DNA of 64,000 bases from Amycolatopsis vancoresmycina (GCF_000716785.1 NZ_JNYY01000007.1:1-64000); one strand, 5' to 3'; counted from the first letter of the stretch, positions 51,536 to 60,142 are shown. Notes: generated by a model from the sequence alone, not told the origin. Translations and numbers: made by a program.

Positions 51536-52924
51536 TCAGAGCCCGTACGCCTCCAGCAGGCGCAACCACACCTCGCTGATCGTCGGGAACGACGGCACCG
51601 CGTGCCACAGCCGGTCCAGTGGCACCTCGCCGACGATGGCGATCGTCGCCGAATGCAGCAGCTCCGAGACGTCCTGGCCGACGAACGTCACACCCAGGAG
51701 CACGTTCCGCTTCGTGTCGACGACCATCCGGGCCTTGCCCGTGTAGCCGTCCGCGTGCAGGGACGAGCCGGCCACCGCGATGTCGATGTCGACGACGCGG
51801 TCCGCCGAGCCCGGGCGCGCGTCCGCCAGGCCGACCGCCGCCACCTCCGGGTCGGTGAACACCACCTGCGGCACCGCGTGGTGGTCGGCCGTCGCCGTGA
51901 ACGGGCTCCACGCGTCCGTCGAGACCGGCTTACCCGCCGCCAGCGCCGCGACCGTGTCCCCCGCCGCGCGGGCACCGTACTTGCCCTGGTGGGTCAGCGG
52001 AGCCCGGCCGGTGACGTCACCCGCCGCGAACAGCCAGTCACCGTCCACTGCGGACACGCGGCCGGTGTCGTCGACCTCCAGGGGCTGCCCGGGCTCGATG
52101 CCGAAGCGCTCGAGCCCGCTGGTCGCCGGGCGGCGGCCGGTCGCCACCAGGAACTCGTCGACGACGAGCGCGGAGCCGTCCTTCAGCGTCAGCTCGGTCC
52201 CGAACTGCCCGGCGGCCACCTGCGAGACGCCCGACTCCGTGTGCACGTAGACGCCCGCTTCGCGCAGCCCGTGCAGGACGAGGTCGCCGGCGAACGCGGC
52301 GGTGCGCGGCAATGGCCGCTCGCCGGTGATCACCAGGTGCACCTCCGAGCCGAGCGACGCGAACGCCTGCGCCATCTCGACGCCGACCACGCCGCCGCCG
52401 AGGACGCCGAGCCGCGCCGGCACCGAGGACGCCGACGTCGCTTCCCGGGAACCCCACGGCCGGATCGAGTCGAGCCCCGGGATCGGCGGGGTGCTGGGCA
52501 CGCTGCCGGTGCAGACGATCACCGCGTGCCGCGCGGTCAGCACGCGGTCGCCGCCGACGGTCACCTCCCGCTCGCCGGTGATCTCGCCGTGCCCGCGGAC
52601 GGGCTCGATGCCCACGCCGCGCGCCCAGTCGACCTGCCCCGAGTCGTCACCCTTGCCGGTGAACCAGTCACGGCGCGCGAACACCGCCGCCGGGTCGATC
52701 CGGTCGCCGACCGGCACGCCGGGCATGCGCTTCGCCGCGGCGAGGAGATTTCCCGGCCGCAGCAACGCCTTGCTCGGGATGCAGGCCCAGTAGGAGCACT
52801 CGCCGCCGAAGCGTTCGTGCTCGACGAGGGCGACCTTGAGGCCTCCGCGAGCCGCTCGTTCGGCGGCCACCTCCCCCACCGGACCCGCGCCGATCACCAC
52901 TACGTCAAAAGTCTCTCCAGCCAT
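51536..52924 (-). CDS. FAD-dependent pyridine nucleotide-disulfide oxidoreductase
   Basis: The 462-residue enzyme has the FAD motif VVVIGAGPVGEVAAERAARG, the redox pair in GGECSYWACIPSKAL (two cysteines four apart), the NAD(P)-binding GGGVVGVEMAQAFASLG and the C-terminal dimer block PTISEVWLRLLEAYGL. It belongs to the group with lipoamide dehydrogenase and mercuric reductase; it lacks the extra N-terminal HMA domain of MerA, and the usual C-terminal HPH motif near HAVPSFPTISE is replaced by HAVPSF, so a lipoamide dehydrogenase role is not secured. The gene converges on the large membrane protein gene. Confidence 0.88.
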   Translation of the reverse strand: MAGETFDVVVIGAGPVGEVAAERAARGGLKVALVEHERFGGECSYWACIPSKALLRPGNLLAAAKRMPGVPVGDRIDPAAVFARRDWFTGKGDDSGQVDWARGVGIEPVRGHGEITGEREVTVGGDRVLTARHAVIVCTGSVPSTPPIPGLDSIRPWGSREATSASSVPARLGVLGGGVVGVEMAQAFASLGSEVHLVITGERPLPRTAAFAGDLVLHGLREAGVYVHTESGVSQVAAGQFGTELTLKDGSALVVDEFLVATGRRPATSGLERFGIEPGQPLEVDDTGRVSAVDGDWLFAAGDVTGRAPLTHQGKYGARAAGDTVAALAAGKPVSTDAWSPFTATADHHAVPQVVFTDPEVAAVGLADARPGSADRVVDIDIAVAGSSLHADGYTGKARMVVDTKRNVLLGVTFVGQDVSELLHSATIAIVGEVPLDRLWHAVPSFPTISEVWLRLLEAYGL

Positions 52925-53067
52925 GGGGTTCAGCGCACACCACGACGCGGGATCACGCAAGCCAGCGGCTATCCTCCGTCAGGAAGCTGCAAGTTGTCGG
53001 CGGCACCGGTGCCGTCGCGGCCCGGTGCGCGCGAACACATCACACGTTCGAGCACGGGAGGTTTGTC

Positions 53068-53430
53068 GTGGCCAGGAACACGGCGGTACAGGTGCTGGAT
53101 GATCTGACCGGCGATCCCGCGGCGGAGACCGTCGGGTTCGGGCTGGACGGCATCGACTACGACATCGACCTCTCGTTCGCCAACGCCGAAGCGCTGCGCG
53201 CGCTCCTGCAGCGCTACGCCGACGCCGGGCGCCGCACCGGCGGCCGCAAGAACCGCCCGCGAATCGTCCCCGGCGCGAAGAAGACCCCGCCGGCCGCGAA
53301 GCCCAAGGCCGCGCCCGCCAAGCCCGCACCGGCGAAGACCACGCGCACCAAGAAGGCCGCAGAGCCGAAGAGCACCACAAGGGCGGCCGCGCGCAAGGTG
53401 CCGACCGTCACCTTCTCGGCAGCCGAATAA
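53068..53430 (+). CDS. Lsr2-like protein with a basic tail instead of the DNA-binding domain
   Basis: The 120-residue protein begins like Lsr2: VLDDLTGDPAAETVGFGLDG then IDYDIDLSFANAEALRALL, the N-terminal dimerisation domain, followed by AGRRTGGRK. Canonical Lsr2 then has the RGR-containing C-terminal domain that inserts into the AT minor groove. Here that domain is missing and is replaced by about 60 residues rich in Lys, Ala and Pro (KKTPPAAKPKAAPAKPAPAK), like a histone H1 tail. It may bind DNA without sequence choice or modify full-length Lsr2 through mixed dimers. The GTG start has GGAGG about six bases upstream. Confidence 0.88.
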   Translation: MARNTAVQVLDDLTGDPAAETVGFGLDGIDYDIDLSFANAEALRALLQRYADAGRRTGGRKNRPRIVPGAKKTPPAAKPKAAPAKPAPAKTTRTKKAAEPKSTTRAAARKVPTVTFSAAE

Positions 53431-53459
53431 GTCCACAGTAGACAGAGCGCGCCCCGGGT

Positions 53460-53505
53460 GTCGTGAGTGGTAAGGCGAGTTAGAACCCTCCTTACCACTC
53501 ACGAC
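53460..53505. repeat. 46-bp inverted repeat, probable bidirectional terminator
   Basis: GTCGTGAGTGGTAAGG (53460-53475) pairs perfectly with CCTTACCACTCACGAC (53490-53505) around a 14-base loop. It lies between two convergent genes (Lsr2-like and lipoate ligase). Unlike nearby terminators, its stem is only about half GC and resembles a dispersed repeat more than a local structure. Confidence 0.8.
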
Positions 53506-53536
53506 CAGCCGCGGTAGAGGGCCCGGGCCGGATGGC

Positions 53537-54268
53537 TCAGGCCGCGCGCTGGGCGCCGTCGGCGTGCCAGGAGGGGTAGTGGTAGCGGGTGTGCAGCAAC
53601 GCCCGCTGCCGCGCCAGCTCGGCCGCGGACGGCGGCCGGGGCACCAGCGTCCCGAGCCGCTGCGACGCCGCCGCCCGCACGGCCGCCTCGACCGCCGGGA
53701 ACCCGGGCCGCAGGCCGTGCTCGGCCAGCGACGCCACCGGGCTGCGGTGCGAGTCCAGCGGCCGCGGGTCCGGCGGCGCGCTGGTCAGGTAGCGGCCGAC
53801 GAGCCCGGCCGACGTCTCGACCAGCAGCGTCGAGTGGGCCAGCAGGCCGGTCTTGGTCCGGAACACGGCGAACCCGCACAGCTTCGCGTCGCCGACGAAC
53901 AGCCCGCGGTCGCCGATCCGCGGCACCAGCCCGAGCTGGTCGACGGCGGCGCTCATCACCTGGCCCAGCGCTTCCAGCGGCCGGTCGGCCGGGCCGGGCA
54001 GGACCAGGGTGACGTTCAGGTTGCCCGGGTCGTGGAACACCGTGCCGCCGCCGCTGGCCCGCCGCAGCACCGGGACGCCGTCGCGGGCGCACTCCTCGAC
54101 ACGCACTTCGCGCGCGATCCGCTGACCGCGGCCCACCACGACGCAAACCGGGTTGCGCCAGAGCCACAGCACGGGTGACCCGGGCGCAACCCGGAGGAGC
54201 GCTTCGTCGAAAGCGAGATTCTCGGCCGGATCCGTGAACGCCGCACGAACATCCGACCCGGTCGTCAT
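53537..54268 (-). CDS. lipoate-protein ligase A family protein
   Basis: The 243-residue protein belongs to the biotin/lipoate ligase fold (BPL_LplA_LipB). It has VLRRASGGGTVFHDPGNLN, the RRxSGGG substrate loop, and the catalytic lysine in GDAKLCGFAVFRTKTGLL (Lys129). It would attach lipoate or octanoate to E2 or GcvH proteins. It lacks the C-terminal adenylation accessory domain of E. coli LplA, so it may be an LplJ/LipM-like octanoyl-transfer enzyme. Its ATG overlaps the pntB stop (ATGA), making it the last gene of the transhydrogenase operon. Confidence 0.85.
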   Translation of the reverse strand: MTTGSDVRAAFTDPAENLAFDEALLRVAPGSPVLWLWRNPVCVVVGRGQRIAREVRVEECARDGVPVLRRASGGGTVFHDPGNLNVTLVLPGPADRPLEALGQVMSAAVDQLGLVPRIGDRGLFVGDAKLCGFAVFRTKTGLLAHSTLLVETSAGLVGRYLTSAPPDPRPLDSHRSPVASLAEHGLRPGFPAVEAAVRAAASQRLGTLVPRPPSAAELARQRALLHTRYHYPSWHADGAQRAA

Positions 54269-55653
54269 AGCGCCTTGAGTTCCTCCACGATCTCGCCCAC
54301 CGACGACTTGGCGTCCCCGAAGAGCATGCTGGTCTTCGGATCGTAGAACAGGTCGTTGTCGATGCCGGCGAAGCCCGAGCTCATCCCGCGTTTCAAGACG
54401 ATCACGGACCGGCTCTCGTTGACCTTCAGGATCGGCATCCCGTAGATCGGCGAGCTCGGGTCGGTCTGCGCGGCCGGGTTCGTGACGTCGTTCGCGCCGA
54501 TCACCAGCGCGACGTCGGTCTGGGCGAACTCGGAGTTGATCTCGTCCATCTCCTTGAGCTGCTCGTACGGCACGTCGGCCTCGGCGAGCAGCACGTTCAT
54601 GTGCCCGGGCATGCGGCCCGCGACCGGGTGGATCGCGTACGCGACCGTAATGCCCTTCTTCTCCAGCAGCTTCGCCATCTCGCGGACGGTGTGCTGCGCC
54701 TGCGCCACAGCCATGCCGTAGCCCGGCACGACGACGACCTTGCTGGCGTAGGCCATCTGGATCGCCGTGTCGGCCGCGCTGGTCGAACGCACCGGGCGGG
54801 CTTCCTTCGTCCCGGCGCCGGCCGCCACCGCCGGGCCGCCGCCGAAGCCGCCCGCGATGATCGCCGGGATGGACCGGTTCATCGCCTTGGCCATCAGGTT
54901 GGTCAGGATCGAACCGGACGCGCCGACGATCATGCCGGCCACGATCAGCGCCGTGTTGTCCAGCGCCAGGCCCATCGCCGCCGCCGACAGCCCGGTGAAG
55001 GCGTTGAGCAGGGAGATCACCACGGGCATGTCCGCGCCGCCGATCGGCAGCACCACGGTGAGGCCGAGGATGCCCGCCGCGACGAGCAGCCCGATGATCA
55101 GCAGCTCGCTGTCGCCGCCGGTGATGATGAGCACCGCGCACACGACCGCGATCGCCAGGAGCAGCAGGTTGACCGGCTGCTGCAGCTTGCCGAGGGTGAT
55201 CGGGCGCCCGCTGATCAGCTCCTGGAGCTTGCCGAAGGCGACGTTCGAGCCCCAGAACGAGATCGAGCCGATGATCGCGGCGAACAGGGACGCGATCGAG
55301 ATGTAGAGCGGCTCGTGCGCGTAGCCGTCGGTGTGGTTGAACTCGACCCACGCGATGAGCGCGACCGCGCCGCCGCCGACGCCGTTGAACAGCGCCACCA
55401 TCTGCGGCATCGCGGTCATCTTGACCTTGCGCGCCGACGGGACGCCGACGACCACGCCGATCCCGACGCCGAGCGCGATCAGCACCCAGTTGCCCATCCC
55501 GGGGGTGAGCAGGGTGGCGATGACGGCGATGCCCATGCCCACCGCGGCGATCCAGTTGCCGCGGACGGCGGTGCGCGGGCCGGTGAGGCCCATCAGGCCG
55601 TAGATGAAGAGGGCGAACGCGATGATGTAGAGGATCGCGATGAAGTCGGTCAC
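54265..55653 (-). CDS. pntB: NAD(P) transhydrogenase subunit beta
   Basis: The 462-residue protein has about nine membrane helices followed by the NADP-binding domain III, with VPGYGMAVAQAQHTVREMA, HPVAGRMPGHMNVLLAEADV and VIGANDVTNPAAQ. With PntAa and PntAb it couples hydride transfer from NADH to NADP with inward proton movement, making NADPH. The ATG overlaps the pntAb stop. Its length is normal for the family. Confidence 0.97.
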   Translation of the reverse strand: MTDFIAILYIIAFALFIYGLMGLTGPRTAVRGNWIAAVGMGIAVIATLLTPGMGNWVLIALGVGIGVVVGVPSARKVKMTAMPQMVALFNGVGGGAVALIAWVEFNHTDGYAHEPLYISIASLFAAIIGSISFWGSNVAFGKLQELISGRPITLGKLQQPVNLLLLAIAVVCAVLIITGGDSELLIIGLLVAAGILGLTVVLPIGGADMPVVISLLNAFTGLSAAAMGLALDNTALIVAGMIVGASGSILTNLMAKAMNRSIPAIIAGGFGGGPAVAAGAGTKEARPVRSTSAADTAIQMAYASKVVVVPGYGMAVAQAQHTVREMAKLLEKKGITVAYAIHPVAGRMPGHMNVLLAEADVPYEQLKEMDEINSEFAQTDVALVIGANDVTNPAAQTDPSSPIYGMPILKVNESRSVIVLKRGMSSGFAGIDNDLFYDPKTSMLFGDAKSSVGEIVEELKAL

Positions 55654-55964
55654 TTCGTCTCCTCCTCATCGGCCGGAGCGGGCTTCTTGGCCTTGAACAT
55701 CGAGAGCATCCGGTCGGTGACCAGGAAGCCGCCGACGACGTTGATCGTGCCGAAGGCGATCGCGATCACCAGCAGGATCTTGTTGAACACGCCGTCGACG
55801 CCGAGGCCGAGCACGACCAGGCCGCCCAGCAGCACGATGCCGTGGATGGCGTTGGTGCCCGACATCAGCGGGGTGTGCAGCGTGTTGGGCACCTTCGAGA
55901 TGACGGCGAAGCCGACGAACCCGGCGAGCACGAGCACCGCGAGGTTCTGCACCAGGGGACTCAC
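55650..55964 (-). CDS. pntAb: NAD(P) transhydrogenase subunit alpha, membrane part
   Basis: The 104-residue protein holds three membrane helices (LAVLVLAGFVGFAVISKVP, GIVLLGGLVVLGLGV and ILLVIAIAFGTINVVGGFLV). It contains the family LHTPLMSGTNAIHG block and a charged C-terminal tail. It is the separate membrane portion of the alpha chain found in organisms with a three-gene pnt locus. The GTG start overlaps the pntAa stop. Confidence 0.96.
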   Translation of the reverse strand: MSPLVQNLAVLVLAGFVGFAVISKVPNTLHTPLMSGTNAIHGIVLLGGLVVLGLGVDGVFNKILLVIAIAFGTINVVGGFLVTDRMLSMFKAKKPAPADEEETK

Positions 55965-57073
55965 GACGGGCTCCCTTCGCGCCCGGCCACGCAGGCACCG
56001 GCGACGATCTCGTCTTCGAAGTTCAGCTCCAGCGCGCCTTCCTTCGTCACGAGCAGCTCCAGCAGCTCGACGACGTTGCGGGCGTACAGCTCGCTGGCGT
56101 GCGAAGGCATTTCGGCGGGCAGGTTGAGCGGGGAGGAGATGGTGACGTCGTGCTCCACGACGTCCTCGCCCGGCCTGGTCAGCTCGCAGTTGCCGCCGGT
56201 CTCGCCCGCGAGGTCGACCACGACCGACCCGGCGGGCATGCCCTTGACGGCGTCCGCGGTGACCAGCGTCGGTGCCTTGCGGCCCGGCACGAGCGCGGTG
56301 GTGATCACGACGTCGAACTTCGTGATGGCTTCGGTGAGCCGCCGCTGCTGCTCCTCGCGCTCCTCCGGCGTCAGCTCGCGGGCGTACCCGCCTTCGCCGA
56401 CCGCCTCGATGCCGAGGTCGAGGAACTGCGCGCCGAGCGACTTGACCTGCTCGGCGACCTCGGGCCGCACGTCGTAGCCGGTGGTCTGCGCGCCGAGCCG
56501 TTTCGCCGTGGCCAGCGCCTGCAGGCCGGCGACACCGGCGCCGAGCACCAGCACCTTCGCCGGCGGGACGGTGCCGGCCGCGGTGGTGAGCATCGGGAAG
56601 AACCGCGGGAGCTTCTGCGCCGCGAGCAGCACGGCGCGGTAGCCGCCGATGCTGGCCTGCGACGACAGCGCGTCCATCGCCTGGGCCCGCGAAATCCGCG
56701 GGATCGCCTCCATCGCGAACGCGCGCAGGCCCGCTTCTTCGAGCTTCGCGAGCCCGTCCGGGTTTCCGCGCGGATCGAGGAAGCCGACGAGCACGGCGCC
56801 CCGGCTCAGTTTCGCGACTTCCCCCGGCGAAGGCGGGTTGACCTTCACGACGATCGGCGCGCCCCAGGCGTCGCCGAGTTCGGCGCCCGCTTGGGTGTAC
56901 GCGTCGTCACTCAGGTGCGCACCGGCCCCGGCGCCCGGCTCGACGACGACGCGCAGCCCGCGCTGCACGAGCCGCCCGACCAGTTTGGGCACCAGGGCCA
57001 CCCGCCGCTCCCCGGGGCGTGACTCGGCCACCACACCCACGGTGAGCTGCTGACTCTGTTCGCTGTCCGTCAC
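55961..57073 (-). CDS. pntAa: NAD(P) transhydrogenase subunit alpha, NAD-binding part
   Basis: The 370-residue protein resembles alanine dehydrogenase. It has ESRPGERRVALVPKLVGRLV, MEAIPRISRAQAMDALSSQA, the NAD-binding VLGAGVAGLQALATAKRLGA and YDVRPEVAEQVKSLGAQF. It is domain I of the proton-pumping transhydrogenase and binds NADH. The GTG start has GAGGAGG about five bases upstream. It is the first gene of the four-gene operon ending in lipoate ligase. Confidence 0.97.
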   Translation of the reverse strand: MTDSEQSQQLTVGVVAESRPGERRVALVPKLVGRLVQRGLRVVVEPGAGAGAHLSDDAYTQAGAELGDAWGAPIVVKVNPPSPGEVAKLSRGAVLVGFLDPRGNPDGLAKLEEAGLRAFAMEAIPRISRAQAMDALSSQASIGGYRAVLLAAQKLPRFFPMLTTAAGTVPPAKVLVLGAGVAGLQALATAKRLGAQTTGYDVRPEVAEQVKSLGAQFLDLGIEAVGEGGYARELTPEEREEQQRRLTEAITKFDVVITTALVPGRKAPTLVTADAVKGMPAGSVVVDLAGETGGNCELTRPGEDVVEHDVTISSPLNLPAEMPSHASELYARNVVELLELLVTKEGALELNFEDEIVAGACVAGREGSPS

Positions 57074-57154
57074 ACGACCTCCTCATCGGCGAGGCACGAT
57101 CCGAGGGTTGTACCACGCCGGACCGACAGTCCCCAGTGACGTGAGTCGCAAGTC

Positions 57155-57171
57155 TCCCGGTTGTGCCGGGA
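57155..57171 (-). terminator. small hairpin after the TetR gene
   Basis: TCCCGG (57155-57160) and CCGGGA (57166-57171) form a 6-bp stem with a 5-base loop, 25 bases past the TetR stop. It is weak, so the transcript may read on into the pnt operon. Confidence 0.35.
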
Positions 57172-57196
57172 AATACGAACGTCGTGCGGGAAACGT

Positions 57197-57856
57197 TCAG
57201 GCCGATTTCCAGTGCGGCACGCCGAGCAGCACGAGACGCAGCCGTTTTTCCGCCGTTCCGGTGATTTTCGCGTCGTCACCAGGGCGGGCTTCCAGCAGTT
57301 CGACAATGGTCGTCAGCATCACGGAAACGATCAAGTCGGCCAGCATGTGCAGGTCTTCGGTGCTCCACGAGCGCAGCGGCGCGAACCGGGCGAGGTCGAT
57401 CGCGAGGTCGCCGGAGAACAGCCGCAGCTCGACGCCGATCGCGCGGGCGAGCGGGCCGCCGCCGTAGCGCTCGCGGGTCAGGAACCGGAAGTGGTCCTCG
57501 TTCGCCCGGACGAACTGGTGCACCGTGGCCACCGAGGCGCTGATCATCCCCTGGTAGGTGTCGGGATCGGTGCGGGCGGAGCGCATCATGCCGCGCAGCG
57601 TGCGCGTGGTCTCTTCGACGAGCGCGACGCCGAGTTCCTCCATCGAGGCGAAGTGCCGGTAGAACGCCGTCGGGACGATGCCGGCACCCTTCGCGACCTC
57701 GCGCAGGGAGAGCGTGGCGAACGGGCGGTCGGCCAGCAGTTCGAGGGCGGTGTCCAGCAACGCCTGGCGGGTGCGCAGTTTGCGCTCCTGGCGGCTCACC
57801 GGCGTCAGTGGTTCGGACACGTCTTCCAGCGTACGGGTGTCCACCGCGTTGCTCAC
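57197..57856 (-). CDS. TetR family regulator of the desaturase genes
   Basis: The 219-residue protein has a TetR helix-turn-helix (ATLSLREVAKGAGIVPTAFY then RHFASMEELG) at about residues 45-85. A long C-terminal ligand domain follows, with ETTRTLRGMMRSARTDP. It is divergent from a ferredoxin reductase/desaturase operon, as for regulators of desaturase genes in Mycobacterium and Pseudomonas (DesT type), so an acyl-CoA ligand is a reasonable guess. GTG at 57856 with GAGGA upstream was chosen; a second GTG at 57820 would shorten it by 12 residues. Confidence 0.88.
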   Translation of the reverse strand: MSNAVDTRTLEDVSEPLTPVSRQERKLRTRQALLDTALELLADRPFATLSLREVAKGAGIVPTAFYRHFASMEELGVALVEETTRTLRGMMRSARTDPDTYQGMISASVATVHQFVRANEDHFRFLTRERYGGGPLARAIGVELRLFSGDLAIDLARFAPLRSWSTEDLHMLADLIVSVMLTTIVELLEARPGDDAKITGTAEKRLRLVLLGVPHWKSA

Positions 57857-57878
57857 GTCACATCCTCGGGGTCTCGCG

Positions 57879-57947
57879 TTGACAGGCTGTCCACTCCTGC
57901 AGTGCACTGTTGAGTGTACAGTCGTTCACTGTAATCGAGGAGGTTCC
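57879..57947 (+). promoter_or_regulatory. promoter and TetR operator region of the desaturase operon
   Basis: TTGACA lies at 57879-57884, and TACAGT at 57917-57922 fits a -10, although their spacing is too long to form one promoter. Overlapping small palindromes occupy 57900-57932: CAGTGCACTG, CACT-gttg-AGTG and ACAGT-cgttc-ACTGT. Repeated AGTG/CACT half sites recall acyl-CoA-responsive TetR operators. GAGGAGG before ATG 57950 is the ribosome site. Confidence 0.5.
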
Positions 57948-57949
57948 CG

Positions 57950-59017
57950 ATGACGGCGCTCATCCCCCGGCGGGTGCGCGGTCTCGCCTCGCTGGCCGAG
58001 GCGCTGCTGACGCCGCACGGGATGGACCGGTACCTGGAGCTCGTCGACCCGATGCTGGTCCGCCGCGAGATCCGCGGGCTGGTCACGGCGGTGCGCAAGC
58101 AGACGCCCGACAGCGTCACGCTCACCGTGCGGCCCAGCCGCGCGTGGCCGGGCTTCACCGCCGGCCAGTACGTCCGCCTGCAGGTGGAGATCGACGGCGT
58201 CCGGCGCACCCGCTGCTATTCGCCGTGCGGTTCGCAGTACGACGGCGAGCTGGAGTTCACAGTCAAGGAGCAGGGCCTGGTCTCCGGGCACCTGAACCGC
58301 ACGATCGGCGTCGGCTCGGTCGTCAATCTGTCCACTCCGGACGGTGGCTTCACCCTGCCCGCCGAGCGCCCGGACCGCGTCCTGCTGATCGCGGGCGGCA
58401 GCGGGATCACGCCGGTGCTCGCGATGGCCCGCACCCTGGCCGACGAGCGGCACCCCGGCGAGATCGTGTTCGTGCAGTACTCGAACGGCCCGGCCGACGC
58501 GCTGTACCGCACGGAACTGGCCGAGCTCGCCGCCCGGCACCCGGGGCTGCGGGTCGTGCACGCCTACACCCACTCGAAGGGTGGCGACCTGAACGGGTTC
58601 TTCTCGCCGGAGCACCTTTCGCGGGTCGCGCCCTGGTTCCGCGACGCGGAGGCGTTCGTCTGCGGCCCCCAGCCGCTGATGGACGCGGTGCGCGAGCACT
58701 TGGGTGAACGCGTGCACACCGAGGAGTTCACGCCGCCGGCGTTGACCTTCGACACGGCGAACGCGGAGGGCCAGGTGCGCTTCAAGCGCAGCGGCCGCGA
58801 GTGCGCCAACTCGGGCAAGCCGTTGCTGGAGCAGGCCGAGGAGGCCGGGCTGTCGCCGGAGCACGGCTGCCGGATGGGCATCTGCTTCTCGTGCACCCAG
58901 CTGAAGACGGCCGGGCGCGTCCGCAACGCGCGCACCGGCGAGGTTTCCGGCGACGAAGACGAAGAAATCCAGCTCTGCATCTCCGTCCCGGTCGGGGACG
59001 TCGAGATCGACGCTTAG
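57950..59017 (+). CDS. ferredoxin reductase with C-terminal [2Fe-2S] domain, electron donor of the desaturase
   Basis: The 355-residue protein has an FAD domain (RPSRAWPGFTAGQYVRLQVE then RTRCYSPCGS), an NAD(P) domain (LLIAGGSGITPVLAMARTLA) and a plant-type ferredoxin domain with HGCRMGICFSCTQLK and a last cysteine in EEIQLCISVPVG. It resembles mycobacterial Rv3230c, which passes electrons from NADPH to the stearoyl-CoA desaturase DesA3. The next gene encodes that desaturase, 11 bases downstream. Confidence 0.94.
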   Translation: MTALIPRRVRGLASLAEALLTPHGMDRYLELVDPMLVRREIRGLVTAVRKQTPDSVTLTVRPSRAWPGFTAGQYVRLQVEIDGVRRTRCYSPCGSQYDGELEFTVKEQGLVSGHLNRTIGVGSVVNLSTPDGGFTLPAERPDRVLLIAGGSGITPVLAMARTLADERHPGEIVFVQYSNGPADALYRTELAELAARHPGLRVVHAYTHSKGGDLNGFFSPEHLSRVAPWFRDAEAFVCGPQPLMDAVREHLGERVHTEEFTPPALTFDTANAEGQVRFKRSGRECANSGKPLLEQAEEAGLSPEHGCRMGICFSCTQLKTAGRVRNARTGEVSGDEDEEIQLCISVPVGDVEIDA

Positions 59018-59028
59018 AGGAGAATGTC

Positions 59029-60135
59029 ATGACCGGTCTGCAGGACCGCCTGACCCCGGAACAGGTCGAGGAGTTCGGCCGCGAGCTCGACGCGCTGCGG
59101 CAGCGGATCGTCGACGACCTGGGCCAGGAAGACGTCGATTACATCCACAACATCATCAAGACGCAGCGCGGCCTGGAGGTCGCCGGGCGGGCGCTGCTGT
59201 TCGCCGGGTTCTTCCCGCCTGCGTGGCTCGCCGGCGTCGGTGCGTTGTCGCTGGCCAAGATCCTGGACAACATGGAGATCGGCCACAACGTGATGCACGG
59301 CCAGTACGACTGGACGCGCGACCCGGCGCTGAGCTCCCAGCGGTTCGAGTGGGACACGGTGGCGCCGGCGGAGAACTGGCGGCACTCGCACAACTACATC
59401 CACCACACGTACACGAACATCGTCGACAAGGACCGCGACGTCGGCTACGGCATCCTGCGGATGGACAAGGCCCAGAACTGGCACCCGTACTACCTGGGCA
59501 ACCCGGTGTACGCGACGCTGCTGGCGATCTTCTTCCAGTGGGGCGTCATGCTGCACGACCTCGAGGTCGAGAACGTCGTCAACGGCTCGCGCACCTGGGC
59601 CGACAACGTGCCGGTGCTGCGGAAGATCGTGCGGAAGGCGTCCCGGCAGGTCGGCAAGGACTACGTGCTGTTCCCGCTGCTGACGGGCCCGCTGGCGCCG
59701 CTGACGTTCCTGGGCAACGCGACGGCGAACCTGACCCGCAACCTGTGGGCGTTCGCGATCATCTTCTGCGGCCACTTCCCGGCGGACGTCGAGAGCTTCA
59801 CCGAGGAGGAGACGGCGTCGGAGTCCCGCGGCCAGTGGTACCTGCGCCAGATCCTGGGTTCGGCGAACATCAGCGGCGGCCCCCTGTTCCACATCCTGAG
59901 CGGCAACCTGTCCCACCAGATCGAGCACCACCTGTTCCCGGACATCCCGGCGCGCCGCTACCCGCAGATCGCGGGCGAGGTGCGCGCGATCTGCGAGAAG
60001 TACGGCCTGCCGTACCACACAGGACCGCTGCGCAAGCAGCTCTGGTCGGTGGCGAAGAAGATCGTGAAGCTCGCCCTCCCTTCGACGCCGTCGCCGACTA
60101 CCGTGGAACCCGACCGGCAGCTCCGAGCAGCGTGA
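59029..60135 (+). CDS. membrane acyl-CoA desaturase (DesA3-like)
   Basis: The 368-residue protein has the three histidine boxes of membrane fatty acid desaturases: GHNVMHGQ, HSHNYIHHTY and HQIEHHLFPDIP. Hydrophobic stretches lie around residues 50-80 and 165-260. The family places a double bond, most likely delta-9, in acyl-CoA or phospholipid chains, using two iron atoms. AGAGGAGA precedes ATG 59029. It forms an operon with the reductase and the small gene after it, controlled by the divergent TetR. Confidence 0.94.
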   Translation: MTGLQDRLTPEQVEEFGRELDALRQRIVDDLGQEDVDYIHNIIKTQRGLEVAGRALLFAGFFPPAWLAGVGALSLAKILDNMEIGHNVMHGQYDWTRDPALSSQRFEWDTVAPAENWRHSHNYIHHTYTNIVDKDRDVGYGILRMDKAQNWHPYYLGNPVYATLLAIFFQWGVMLHDLEVENVVNGSRTWADNVPVLRKIVRKASRQVGKDYVLFPLLTGPLAPLTFLGNATANLTRNLWAFAIIFCGHFPADVESFTEEETASESRGQWYLRQILGSANISGGPLFHILSGNLSHQIEHHLFPDIPARRYPQIAGEVRAICEKYGLPYHTGPLRKQLWSVAKKIVKLALPSTPSPTTVEPDRQLRAA

Positions 60136-60142
60136 GGGTGAC

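Noticed and set aside
51536..52924. Naming the flavin disulfide oxidoreductase lipoamide dehydrogenase or MerA
   Set aside because: The redox motif is shared by both groups, the N-terminal metal-binding domain of MerA is absent and the C-terminal active-site motif is not the standard one, so only the family name is given.
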